A stretch of DNA of 64,000 nt, from assembly GCA_047967505.1 (NCBI GenBank), contig CM106538.1. The stretch is one strand, 5' to 3'. This stretch comes from Dipteris shenzhenensis (Eukaryota > Polypodiophyta > Polypodiopsida > Gleicheniales). Position numbers and translations under genes: made by a program. Under the pieces are notes generated by a model. It saw only the letters and a program-made list of their open reading frames with translations, made no database searches and had not been told where the DNA came from. Numbering within the stretch: position 1 is the stretch's first letter; each line of letters begins with the position of its first letter. Below, one piece after another: positions 33,004-43,013 of this stretch.

Positions 33004-33671
33004 TGTAAGGGCATGGTAGTTCCGGACTTAGTCTCCGATTGTGAGCACCTTACGTCGGACCCGTTTTCGAGTCCCAACCTCCCTTAATGTCTCAGTCCTG
33101 ATACCACAATCCCCTTTATGCGTAGCTTAGCCAAACACGCGGGCCGTCTGCTGTTTATCCCACTACACCATGCCCCACTAGGCAAGCCCTTAGGCTTCAT
33201 GATCTTCGGTCTGCAGCGTCACACCGGTCACCAAGACCCCCGGGAACGTCCTGATCAGCCCACATTTCTTCCCCGGTTGGTGGCCTTTACGTGGATCGGC
33301 ATGTCTAACCCCTTTGGGCTCACCTCGTCGGTACCCAACAATTCATGGTTTATACAATGGTATGGAGAACACACATGGCCCTCATCGTTCCCCACTCACT
33401 TTCACGTGCCCTCAACCCGTGTGCCCTCAACCCGTCCCATGTTTTGCTTTCCCGTGCGTGCGCTTCAACGTGCACCACAAGGTCACAACCCACAAGATGG
33501 CATGATGATGTTACTTGCAAGATGGTATTGGATGGAGGACCAAATGGTCGCTAGAACGTGCTTGATTGCAACAAAAAGTATATACAAGCAAGAGGGAGCA
33601 TAAACGGCTGCTGACATTTTCCTCATCCAAATCAACCTCACATGAGAGAGCACTATCCTCCATATAATAGC

Positions 33672-34045
33672 TATATGGAAGGTCAAGCTCTCAAGGTGCT
33701 AGAGACCCCTCTTGGCATGTATGCGTTTTCCCTCATGAATAAACGTTCTGAGACCGTTCTTGTGCAAATATTTTTCTAAGTCTCATTTCTTGATGCTCCT
33801 TTGAATGTTGGCACAATAATGCACCTTGAAATGTGGAAACGTAAGGGTAACTCATGGAAGGCAAGGGGGTGGGACGAGGACGGCATTGCGCGGGCACGAA
33901 CTACATGCACCGCACATGCACAGAGGGCCCATTGTGAGGTAGAAAACGTTCCCCTACCAGGTTTGTTTGATGTTTCTGGCCCCGTTTCGGTAAACCATAG
34001 CAGAACTCGCATTATTTGGCTAAGTGTTGGAAGCGAGACCCTACA
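33672..34045 (+). repeat. G1 5' LTR (left copy)
   Basis: 374 bp from TATATGGAAGG to GACCCTACA, followed by CTTGGTATCAGAGCAAC, which contains the Met-tRNA primer site. The boundaries are set by the target copy on the left and by comparison with the right-arm LTRs (48001-48374, 42437-42809). Confidence 0.85.
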
Positions 34046-34297
34046 CTTGGTATCAGAGCAACTTTGAGGTGCACGGTGCCGTCGGGTGTGACTCAGAGCC
34101 TCTCAGAGCGTGTTCCTGCATCCTATGGGAGGGAATGAATCGGGTCGCCGTTTCCACCGTGTTTGGGAATTCTCGTGAGCAGAGAGCTTGGGTACGTCGT
34201 TTTGGGTGAAAGGGTGAGTTTGCCGTCTGTCCCGTGTTTTTCGCCGTCTTTTCTACCGTTTCATTGAGGGAGTAAGGCGTCTTTGTGAGAGGTGAGG

Positions 34298-35590
34298 ATG
34301 CCACATCGAAGAAAAGATAAGGGGGTTGAGAGTGAGGAGGAACATGAGATAGTCAAGCCAGAGAGATGGAAGAGAGAGAAGAAAGACAAGAAAGGTGAAG
34401 AGAGAGAAGAAAGAGAGAAGGAAGATAGAGGCGAGGGTCTCTGGAACGTGGCTAGTGGAGGATTCAGTGTTGCACTGGACGTGGGCATGTTAGGAGCTCG
34501 TGACCAAGAACCGTTATTGTTTTCAGAGACGGGTGAGTAAAAATCCACAAAGGTGGAAGGAGAACAAGACATAAACATGTTTGGGTGGGTGACTGAGGAG
34601 CTAGAACGGGGAGAATTGGAGAGAAGGGAGTTGAAAGGGATGATGGAGGCCATTTTGAAGAAGATGTCGGAACCGTCGCCACAATGACCGGCTTCAACCA
34701 AGAAGAAGAAGAAATATGGGAGGCAGAAGGAGGTTGAGACGGAGAGTGAAGAGTCAAGTAGTGGCTCGGAAGGGAGTAGTAGGAGGAGCTTTGGTAGATT
34801 TAAGTCACAACTGTCGGAGAAGTATACAGGAGATCGAGCCTTCGTTAGTGCTAAACAAGTGCATTAGGGAGATGGAGGATTTCTTTGAGCTCGCAGAAAT
34901 TGCATCCAAGCATCAAGTGAAGATAGCAGCACAACAACTAAAAGGAGACGCATACCATTGGTTCTTGGAAGAGGAGGGTCATGGTGAATTGAGGAGTTGG
35001 AGAGCCTTCAAGTCAAGGATGAGAGCATATTTCATTCCCCAAAATGAGGTGTTCAAGATAAGAGATGAATGGAGAGGCCTAAGACATGGTGAAGGGAAAT
35101 TGAGGGAGTATGTCATGAAGTATAGGCATGCCATGGTCCAGATTGTTGATATGCATGAAATAGATAGATTGCATGGTTTCTTGTATGGGCTACAAAGTTG
35201 GGCCAGGAGAGAAATTGAGAAGCAGGAACTAGAGGATTACAAGGATGCGTTGGTGATGGCAGAGCAGATTGTAGATTATGAAGGAAGAAGAGGACCTCCT
35301 AACTTTGGTAGGATGAGTGCACCTACAAGCTCTTGGGGGAATAGACCTGGACCTCGAGGGGAGAACAAGGAGACGGGGAGTAAGGTGGAAAATGTTGCAT
35401 CAAGTGTGGGCTCAAGTGGGGCATTGGTGCCATGGGTGCCAGGTTGAGGAGCAGGATTTGGAGGAAGGAGCGGAGGTCCACCCGTGGGTAGGGGACTAGT
35501 TAGAGGGTGCTGTTCGTGTGGAGGAGACCATTTTATCAGAGATTGTCCTAGACAACGAGGTGGATTCAATAGGCCCTGAATCGCACTTAC
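34298..35590 (+). pseudogene. G1 gag (left copy)
   Basis: From ATG 34298 the frame begins MPHRRKDKGVESEEEHEIVK, a highly charged N-terminus. It has stops near 34540 and 34685 that the right copy shares. It then reads the capsid-like domain (LNKCIREMEDFFELAEIASK to about LMVMAEQIVDYEGRRGPPNF). Left-specific stops are TGA at about 35445 (the right copy has an Arg codon) and TGA near 35578. The CCHC knuckle CCSCGGDHFIRDC-like region (about 35510-35550) is present. Confidence 0.8.
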
Positions 35591-35624
35591 TCAACCAACA
35601 CAGTCAGGGGGAGACAATGAGAAG

Positions 35625-36051
35625 TTGGAGATCATAGAAGTCATAGAACCTGAGAGTGGAGGTAATGGAGAAGAGCCTAGAGTGGGGGCGTTAAGGGTGG
35701 CACCAAGAGTCTTGGATGCAAGATTGCCAGTGGTACCGAACATCTATGTGGATGGGTTCATCAATGGTGGAGCTCAAAGGATTATGATAGACACGGGTGC
35801 GATGCACAACGTGATTATGCCTGAAGCGGCGCAAAGGCTAAAAATGAAATTATCCAAGATGGAGGATACGGCAGTGTCTTTTGGGCAAGGCAAGGATGCT
35901 AATGTGGCAATGGCTTGGAATGTGCAAGTGCAGCTAGGGGGTTGGAAGGCAAAGTTGAATTTTCTAGTGGTGCCGTTAGATGCATATGATGCTATTTTGG
36001 GAATCACTTGGTGGGATAAGTATGTCATTATGTTGTTGGGGAAGGGAATGG
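35625..36051 (+). pseudogene. G1 protease region (left copy)
   Basis: The frame contains RIMIDTGAMHNVIMPEAAQ (aspartic protease DTGA box) and DAYDAILGITWWDKYV, the ILG motif that closes retropepsins. It ends abruptly at GKGMDK, where the inversion junction begins. Confidence 0.8.
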
Positions 36052-37311
36052 ACAAATTTGTCCTCTTTCTTTACTAAATCCAGTAAGCGGCAATGCAACA
36101 CGGCTATACTCCTTCACAAACCTTCTATTGAAGTTACAAAAGCCTAGAAATCCTCGTACTCCCCGCATTGACTTGGGTTGCATTTAATTAGTTACTGCCT
36201 CCACTTTGCTAGGGCCCATCTTGATTCCATGTTCCCCCACTACATATCCCAAGAAGGCAACCTCCTTTGCACCAAATTCACATTTCTCCCATTTGGCATA
36301 CAACCCATGCTCCCTCAATTTGGCAAACACTTTCTTAAGATGTTCCCGATGCTCCTCCAGCGTCTTGCTATAAAATTAGAATGTCATCAATGTAAACGAT
36401 CACAAAATCATCCAAGTGCTCCCTGAACACATCATTCATCAAAGTGCAAAAGGTAGCTGGTGCGTTTGTGAGGCCAAAAGACATAACCAACCAATCATAG
36501 CTACCATATCTTGTTCTAAAGGCCGCTTTCTCCACATCTTCCTCCGCAATTCTTATGTGATGATATCCAGACCTCAAATCAATTCGGGTGAAATACTTGG
36601 CTCCTCCCAATTGATCCATCAAATCATCCAACAATGGCATGGGGTACTTGTTCTTGATGGTAAGTTTGTTGAGGGCGTGGTAGTCCATGCATAGACGTGC
36701 TGATCCATCTTTCTTCATTACAAATAAGACCGGTGCTCCAAACGGGGATTTACTCGGCCTAATAAACCCACTTTCTACCAACTCCATAATTTGTCTCTTG
36801 AGCTCTTTCAATTGAGAATCATTCATCCTATATGGTGCTCTTGCTGGGGGTTCACTACCTGGAATTAGTTCTATCTTGTGGTCCACTCGTCTCTTGGGTG
36901 GCAACCCCTTTGGTAACTCTTTGGGCAGAACGTCTGCAAACTCATCCAAGATCTCCTTTATCCTTGCATCAGTACACGGCTCCAAGACGATTGAACTCGC
37001 CTTTGACTCTACTTCCTCTTTGCCTTCTGCCACACGCATCAACATCACATGCATCTGTGCTCCCTTCTTGACTTCCCTCTCTAGTTGCTTAGCTGAAATC
37101 AACATGACCTTGGCATTCACACCACCCATCTTCCAAGGGTCTCCCATGTTACTCTTTTCTTGTTTGGGCATATTCTTGTCCATTTTCTCCCCTACCTTGC
37201 CTTTCCCTTTACTAGCCTGTTGCTCCAACCTCCTTACTTCTGTAGGGGTGATTGAAGATCTAACACATTTTACCCTGACCGCCTGACCTTGCATGTCAAG
37301 TAATAGTTGGG
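36052..37311 (-). pseudogene. G1 RT segment, inverted within the left copy
   Basis: This 1.26-kb block reads on the minus strand while the rest of G1 reads on the plus strand. It covers the linker after protease and the RT core ([33 protein letters not shown] with motif A Asp; VYIDDILIL, the YxDD box). It continues to the RT connection region. In the right copy the same block is in normal orientation, so the inversion happened in the left copy. The left junction is a perfect 14-bp palindrome GGACAAATTTGTCC. Confidence 0.9.
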
Positions 37312-38638
37312 GGAACATTGCACCAAGGCCTTTGACGAGATGAAAGTGATTATGAGTTCCACACCCGTCTTAAAATTACCTGAGTTTTGACAAGCCGTTT
37401 GAGATTCACACGGATGCCCCAGATTATGCCTTAGGAGGATTGTTGATGCAAGAGGGACACCCAGTTGCATATGTGTCAAGGACATTGGATGCCACTGAAA
37501 AGAGATGGACAATGCATGAGAAGGAGATGCTGGCCGTTGTAGAATGCTTAAGAAAGTGGAAACACTATGTTCAAGATAAGCATACCAAAGTCTTCACAGA
37601 TAACATTACACTAAAGTATTTTCAGACCCAACTCACACTATCTCTGAAGCAGTCTTGTTGGCAAGATTTCATTGTAGAATTTGACATAACAATTGAACAC
37701 AAGCTAGGCAAAATGAACGTCATGCCAAATGCACTAAGTAGAAAGGCAGAATTGATGGCTATCACTATGGCATAAGGCACACTCTTGGAGAGAATCAAGG
37801 AACTTATGGAAAAAGACCAAGGCATAGAAGATGTAGTGAAACAGATTAAAGAAAGCTCCGTACCATGGGGCATGTACAATGAAGATGAAGGTTTACTCTA
37901 CGTCTATGAATACAGGCTATATGTTCCAGATGATTTAGAACTCAAGAAGACCATATTGTGGGAATGCCATGATTGCAAGCTAGCAGGACACTCAGGGCAG
38001 CACAAGACTTGGGATAGAATGAAGCAACATTTTTTTGGGCCAGGAATGCGTGAAGACGTCATTGAATATATCAGGACGTGCCCAACATGTCAATTTGTCA
38101 AAGACCAACGTTTTGCAAAGGCAGGAAAACTCCAACCCATGCCCGTTCCTTCAAGGCCATGGGATGTTGTGAGCATGGACTTCATCACATCGTTACCTCT
38201 CTCTCATGGGCACAATGCCATCTTTGTGGTGGTGGACTATTTTTCCAAACAAGGCCATTTCATTCCTGTTAAGCCACCCATTACGGCAAAGCATACAGCT
38301 AACTTATATTTCTCTTATGTGTTCAAGTACCATGGTTTACCCTTGGCCATTGTCTCAGATCGTGATGCTCGCTTCTTAAGTGATATTTGGACCGAGCTTT
38401 TTAAACTCCTTGGTACACAGCTCCGTTTCAACTCGTCATACCACCCAGCCACTGATGGTCAATCTGAAAGGGAAAACCAAACCGCAGAGCAATACCTCAG
38501 AAGCTATGTCTAGGTAGACCAAAAAGATTGGGCCTCACATTTGGACATCTTGGAGTTTCACTACAAAAGCTCCGTTCATCGTAGCACAGGTTTCACACCG
38601 TTTGAGATAGCCACGGGCAAAGAGATCATCACTCCCAC
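37312..38638 (+). pseudogene. G1 RNase H and integrase (left copy)
   Basis: RNase H motifs are readable through single-base disruptions (TDAPDYALGG-like, HEKEMLAVVE, FTDNITLKYF). After a TAA near 37773 (Gln codon in the right copy) the integrase follows: zinc finger (HSGQHKTWDRMKQHFFGPGM, then CPTCQF) and core (MDFITSLPLSHGHNA; VSDRDARFLSD; YHPATDGQSERENQT). A TAG after LRSYV near 38512 is shared with the right copy. The frame is cut at about 38638 by a deletion. Confidence 0.85.
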
Positions 38639-38825
38639 AGGCAAGGGGGTGGGACGAGGACGGCACTGCGTGGGCATGGACTACATGCACTGCACATGCA
38701 CGGAGGGCCCGTTGTGAGGTAGAAAATGTTCCCCTGCCGGGTTCGTTCGACGTTTCTGGCCCCGTTTCGGTAAACCATAGCACAACTAGCGTTATTTGGC
38801 TAAGTGTTGGAAGTGGGACCCTACA
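38639..38825 (+). repeat. G1 truncated 3' LTR (left copy)
   Basis: Only the last 187 bp of the LTR remain, from GCAAGGGGGTGGGACG to GACCCTACA. The join with integrase has CCCAC in common with the sequence lost, so the tail of integrase, the purine tract and the LTR start were removed together (about 0.8 kb relative to the right copy). Confidence 0.8.
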
Positions 38826-38925
38826 ATAGTGGTTTGCCGCTAGGCACCGCGGCGCCTCCCTTCGCCATAAAACGCTCTAAACACTCACGATAGGTCAACC
38901 CTAAAGTTGACTTCCTTACAATAGT

Positions 38926-39330
38926 CACTGGTAGCCAGGCAGGGTGGCAGCTCCACTCGTCACAGGTTCCCCTAAACACTCACGGCAGGGGGGGGGCATG
39001 GAGTGCGGGGGTGCGAGGGATGTCGCGCAAAGGAGGGGGGGGCATGGTTGGTTGGGGGGGGGGGGGGGGCATGAGGGGGGGGGGGGGGCATGGGGGGTGG
39101 GGGTGAGGGGGGTATGCGACATGCGCGCAAGGGGGGGGGCGCATGGGGTGTTGGGGAGGGGGGGGCATGGGTGGGGGGGGAGGGGGCATGGGGTTTGGGG
39201 GGGGGGGGGGGGGGCATGGGGCACACAGGGTGTTGGGGGGGGGGGGGGGGGGTGCATGGGGGCTGGGGGGGCATGGGGCATGGGAGGGGGGGGGGGCATA
39301 TTGAGTGGGAGGGGGGGTGTAACAGGTGGC
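38926..39330 (-). other. rDNA upstream spacer with G-tract (left unit)
   Basis: About 60 bp of unique spacer (mirrored at 42281-42334) is followed by long G-runs punctuated by CATG up to about 39330. Homology to the right C-tract continues to about 39178. G-run density would allow G-quadruplexes on the plus strand. Frames here (for example 38925-39476) are proline- or glycine-rich artefacts. Confidence 0.8.
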
Positions 39331-39785
39331 CCGTTGACAAGGGACTGAGCCGCCCCTCCTTCATCATCACCTTCGGACTCGACATCGGCAGCAAGGAGGA
39401 TGTCCTTTCCGTCTTTTGGGTCAAGGGGGAGCAACCCTTTGACATCTCTAGGACCTAACCAAGGGAAGCAACCCATGGTAAGGTTGGACTCCCAACTTTG
39501 GCTCTAAAGGGCTCAATTCAAACGGGAGGATTTGAATTGCTTGGCCCTTCAAAGTAACTGTTGGAGAAAAGGGTACCAAGGAGGAATTGGCCTTAATGAA
39601 GGCGGCTGAACGTTGGAGCCAAGGGAGACTCCGTAAAAAATTTAAAATATACAAAACTCAAGGGATTCCGGGGATTCCAGGACAGATTGAGCAAGGAGAA
39701 CTCAGAGAGCATCAGAGCTGGGATCGTGAGTTGCGATCTCTTGCTATAACCCTGAGAGTGTTGTGAGGTTTTTTTCTTCAGCATC
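39331..39785. other. Unique segment at the centre of the inverted repeat
   Basis: No mirror copy inside the window. A translation near 39590-39720 (KAAERWSQGRLRKKFKIYKT) is protein-like but short, and I do not recognise it. It could be left-unit spacer or foreign DNA captured at the inversion junction. Confidence 0.45.
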
Positions 39786-40680
39786 TGAGGGATGCTCCCA
39801 TTGTAAGCTTACCCTGTGGCGTTTTGCCCACAGGGCCTCTTCTTTTTGGAATAGAAGACATTCGTTGTCCCTCTCTGGATGTTTTTGGTTCCAAACGTTG
39901 AGGTAGTTAAATGGCAAGCATCATTCTCCCCTCCCCTCCCGTTAAGTGTTGAATGTGCAGGTGGTCTCAGCAGCCTACTTTCAAGCCAGGGCTTCCCCTT
40001 GGCTTGGGGGAAGAAGCCCACCAAAGGGTAGACTGATCCATAGATCGTGGAGGACGCGGTGACTGATGAGGTGCTGCCTCAGAGCCATTTTCGACCGAAC
40101 CAGAGAGTAGTGCAGCCTCTGTAGGGATCCGTTCGATCCAGGAGTTTGTGAGGGTCAAGATACCCTCCTAATTATCTCCCCTACGAAGTCGCAAGACGTG
40201 CGGAGCTCAGATGCAGGAGCACGGGCCGATTGAGACCCTGCCATCGACAATGGAAGGTGACGGAGTTGCAGTTCCGTCACGTCGAAGCTTGGGAAGCTTC
40301 ACACAGTCACTCCACCGACCCATTGCTCGAGTCCTTTGGTACAGAGGGACGCCTCATCGACGAGATCACAAGGCCGGGCCCGTGACCATAGTAAAGCACC
40401 GGTTTGCAAGCACCAACCCGATGAGCTTTTAGGCCATCGACCGAAATCCGTCGACAGAACTGGACGGAGGATGACGAAAAGTCGTGGGAGGCTCTCACGG
40501 TTGATTGCGAGCGACATTGCTAGCACCCTCACTCCTGCGAATGCCCACAGGCTGGGAGAAGAAGGGCAACACCAAAGATCAGCTATTCGATGTGCGCATG
40601 GTGGCAGGGAGGTCGCCATAGCTGCCAAGCTCCTAGTCTTTTATATAACCATATGGATGGAAAGGGATCACAAGCAAGGC
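39786..40680 (+). other. rDNA spacer downstream of 28S (right unit)
   Basis: Reverse-complement match of 17421-18291, starting at 'gatgctcccattgtaa', exactly where 28S homology stops in the left unit. No 28S sequence precedes it here. This fixes the orientation of the right unit as plus strand. Confidence 0.75.
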
Positions 40681-41230
40681 CACGGCCCCGGTGGCTAGCC
40701 GGGCCATGATGTATTCTGAGCGTTTGGGCAGAGGTTCTGGGTTCGAGTCCGAGCAGGGGGTGCAGAGCGCGAGCCAACGAGGAGGCCGTCCTCCTTTTGC
40801 CAGTCGCCCAAGAACACAATATAACCAAGGGACCCCGCTTGGTTACACCAACCAAGACAAGGTCCCGTGGTTAGCCCGACGATAGGCACTGCGGTTGTTA
40901 CTTCAGTGGTTCTGAGTTCGATCCTACGTGCGCAGTGGTGCGCGATCCTTTTGGAGCGCCCGCGTTAAGGAAAGTACAAAGTAAGGCGAAATTGCCACAA
41001 CTGGTTACACCAACCGACAAGTGGCTCGGTGGTTGGCACCACGATTGCGTGGGAGTTGGTCAAGGGTTCGAATACCCTACTCAGCTATGCAAAGACTTGG
41101 GACACGCGCCTGGCCGAAAGTACATGATATATAAATGTGGGTGGGCTTCGTTACATTAACTAAGACCAGCCCCCTTGGCTAGCCCAACGATAAGTTCTAC
41201 GCGTAGTTCCTTGGAGGTCTTGTGTTTAGT
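40681..41230 (+). repeat. Tandem tRNA-derived repeats in rDNA spacer
   Basis: Three to four related blocks carry a D-arm/A-box-like and B-box-like pair: 40685-40760 (GGTGGCTAGCCGGG and GGGTTCGAGTCC), 40863-40930 (GTGGTTAGCCCG and CTGAGTTCGATCC), 41022-41090 (GGTGGTTGGCACC and AGGGTTCGAATACC), and a decayed one from 41170. This spacing is that of Pol III tRNA promoters. The left-unit counterpart (17190-17420) has fewer copies. Confidence 0.55.
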
Positions 41231-42090
41231 GGGCCTTCCCTTTGGACACAGTCTGCCAACTTTAGAGGTACAGCTAGCCAGTTTTGGCAGTTTGGACAAT
41301 TTAACCCCTGCTAAATTTAGCTAGTCCCAACTAGTCAGACAAGGAGTTTTTGGGAACAGACTTCAGAGGTGTTTTCCCCTCTTGTACTGAGTTCTCGGAG
41401 TAAGCCGTAGGCATTACTTTTGCCACACGGAGATTCGGCAAGTGTTTTGGGAAAGAGAGCTCCTTCAAAGCCGTAGCTCTTGGGAGGAGCTCTGGGCCTT
41501 TCTTCTGAGCGTCCAAAAGACCAAGGCACCTTTGTGAAGGTGAAGGACAGTCAATTAGGTGGAGGTTCCTTGGAGGTCTTGTGTTCGATTTCGGCAGTCG
41601 GCCTTCCCTTTTGACACAGTCTGCCAACTTTAGAGGTACAACCAACCAGTTTTGGCAATTTGGACAATTTAACCCCAGCTAAATTTAGCTAGTCCCAACT
41701 AGTCAGACAAGGAGTTTTTGGGAACAGACTTCACAGGTGTTTTCCCCCTCTTGTACTGAGTTCCCGAGTAAGCTGCGGGCATTACTTCTGCCACACGGAG
41801 ATTCGACAAGTGTTTTGGGAAAGAGAGGTCCTTCAAAGCCGTAGCTCTTGGGAGGAGCTCTAGGCCTTCCTTCAAAGCCATAGCTCTCGGGAGGAGCTCT
41901 AGGCCTTTCTTTTGAGGGTTCGAAAGACCAGGGAACCTTTGTGAAGGTGAAGGATAGTCAATCAGGTGGAGGTTCCTGTCACCAAGGCAGTTGCAAAGTC
42001 CAAGAGGTCAAGCGGGTACTTTGGGATCCCGGTAGGGGACCAAACCGGGGAGCAAAGGAAAAGAGAAGTGAAAAAAAAATTAGGGCCCCC
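41231..42090 (+). repeat. Duplicated LTR fragment in rDNA spacer
   Basis: Inverted homologue of the LTR at 16675-17180. Two tandem versions are visible: 'gtctgccaactttagaggtac' at about 41259 and 41620, and 'gacaaggagtttttgggaacagacttca' at about 41337 and 41705. The second copy alone runs on into 'gtaggggaccaaaccggggagcaaagg' as the left LTR does. Frames of 60-104 codons here are shadows. Confidence 0.7.
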
Positions 42091-42339
42091 ACCCATGCCC
42101 CCCCCCAAACACCACATTCCCCCCCCCCTTGCATGCATGTCGCGTACCCCCCCCACCCCCACCCCCCATGCCCCCCCCCCACACTCATGCCCCCCCCCCC
42201 CCCCCAACCCACCATGCCCCCCCCTCCTTTGCGCGACATCCCTCCCACCCCTGCACTCCATGCCCCCCCCCCTGTCGTGAGTGTCTAGGGGAACCTGTGA
42301 TGAGTGGAGCTGCCACCCTGCCTGGTTGCCAGTGACTAT
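42091..42339 (+). other. C-tract and upstream spacer (right unit)
   Basis: Mirror of 38926-39178: C-runs with CATG, then 'gtgagtgtctaggggaacctg' and the sequence ending GTGACTAT. ACTAT at 42335-42339 is the target copy of the right array. Confidence 0.85.
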
Positions 42340-42436
42340 TGTAAGGAAGTCATTGTTAGAATTGACCTATCGTGAGTGTTCGGAGCGTTTTATGGCGAAG
42401 GGAACCCTAAACCGGTGCCTAGCGGCCAGCCACTAT

Positions 42437-42809
42437 TGTAGGGTCCCACTTCAAACACTTAGCCAAATAACGCTAGTTCTGCTATGGTTTACCGAAACGG
42501 GGCCAGAAACGTCGAACGAACCCGGCAGGGGAACGTTTTCTACCTCACAACGGGCCCTCCGTGCATGTGCAGTGCATGTAGTCTGTGCCCACGTAGTGCT
42601 GTCCTCGTCCCACCCCCTTGCCTTCTGTGAGTCATTCTTACGTTTCCACGTTTCAAGGTGCATGATTGTGCCAACATTCAAAGGAGCATCAAGAAATGAG
42701 ACTTAGAAAAATATTTATACAAGAACGGTCTCAGAACATTTATTCATGAGGGAAAACACATACATGCCAAGAGGGTCTCTAGCACCTTGATAGCTTGACC
42801 TTCCATATA
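42437..42809 (-). repeat. G1 3' LTR (right copy)
   Basis: 373 bp, minus-strand TATATGGAAGG at 42809 to GACCCTACA at 42437. It is preceded on the minus strand by the purine-rich CCAGGAGAG, a plausible polypurine tract. Confidence 0.85.
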
Positions 42810-43013
42810 CTCTCCTGGGTTACAAAAGAGCTTGAAGCCCTCTTCAAGCGTATGCATAATATTTCAAGACCATATCACGATAGTTTTCTATCATCCAGGC
42901 TTCAGGGAGCCATTTACATTCGGAGATAGGATGACCATTGAACTTTACATAGAATTCTACTCTACCCCTTAGCATTCTCCCTTTTAAAATTGCCTCTGGC
43001 TCATATGGCAGGC

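Larger units (their letters stand above)
33672..38825 (+). mobile_element. Ty3/gypsy element G1, left copy, rearranged
   Basis: A 5' LTR is followed by the primer-binding site (34046-34060), gag, protease, an internal segment with RT in inverted orientation (36052-37311), RNase H, integrase and a truncated 3' LTR. Target copies ATAGC/ATAGT flank it. It is the mirror of 42437-48374. It is dead: stops in gag, an inversion through RT, a stop before integrase, and loss of the integrase C-terminus. Confidence 0.9.
24272..38920 (-). mobile_element. Tandem array of non-autonomous LTR retrotransposon (left arm)
   Basis: The array reads, on the minus strand, LTR(33004-38920, split by G1)-internal-LTR(29265-30139)-internal-LTR(25469-26330)-short internal-LTR(24272-24827). 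Direct target copies ATAGT flank the whole array (24267-24271 and 38921-38925), so it behaves as one insertion later expanded, or integrated as a concatemer. Each internal region begins with a Met-tRNA-type primer-binding site and ends in a purine tract (GGGGGAG). No protease, reverse transcriptase, RNase H or integrase is present in any unit. It inserted into the rDNA promoter. Confidence 0.85.
33004..38920 (-). repeat. Innermost LTR of the left array, split by G1
   Basis: The LTR consists of 33004-33671 and 38826-38920. On the minus strand it starts TGTAAGGAAG at 38920 and ends at 33004, followed by the primer-binding site. Element G1 (33672-38825) lies in it between two copies of its target (ATAGC at 33667-33671, ATAGT at 38826-38830). 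Confidence 0.8.

Noticed and set aside
38925-39476. 183-codon proline-rich ORF and opposite glycine-rich ORFs
   Set aside because: Artefact of G-runs with CATG in the rDNA spacer; the mirror tract does not preserve the frame.
39590-39725. Short protein-like stretch (KAAERWSQGRLRKKFKIYKT)
   Set aside because: Less than 50 codons, no second copy or domain match; kept only as part of an unassigned segment.
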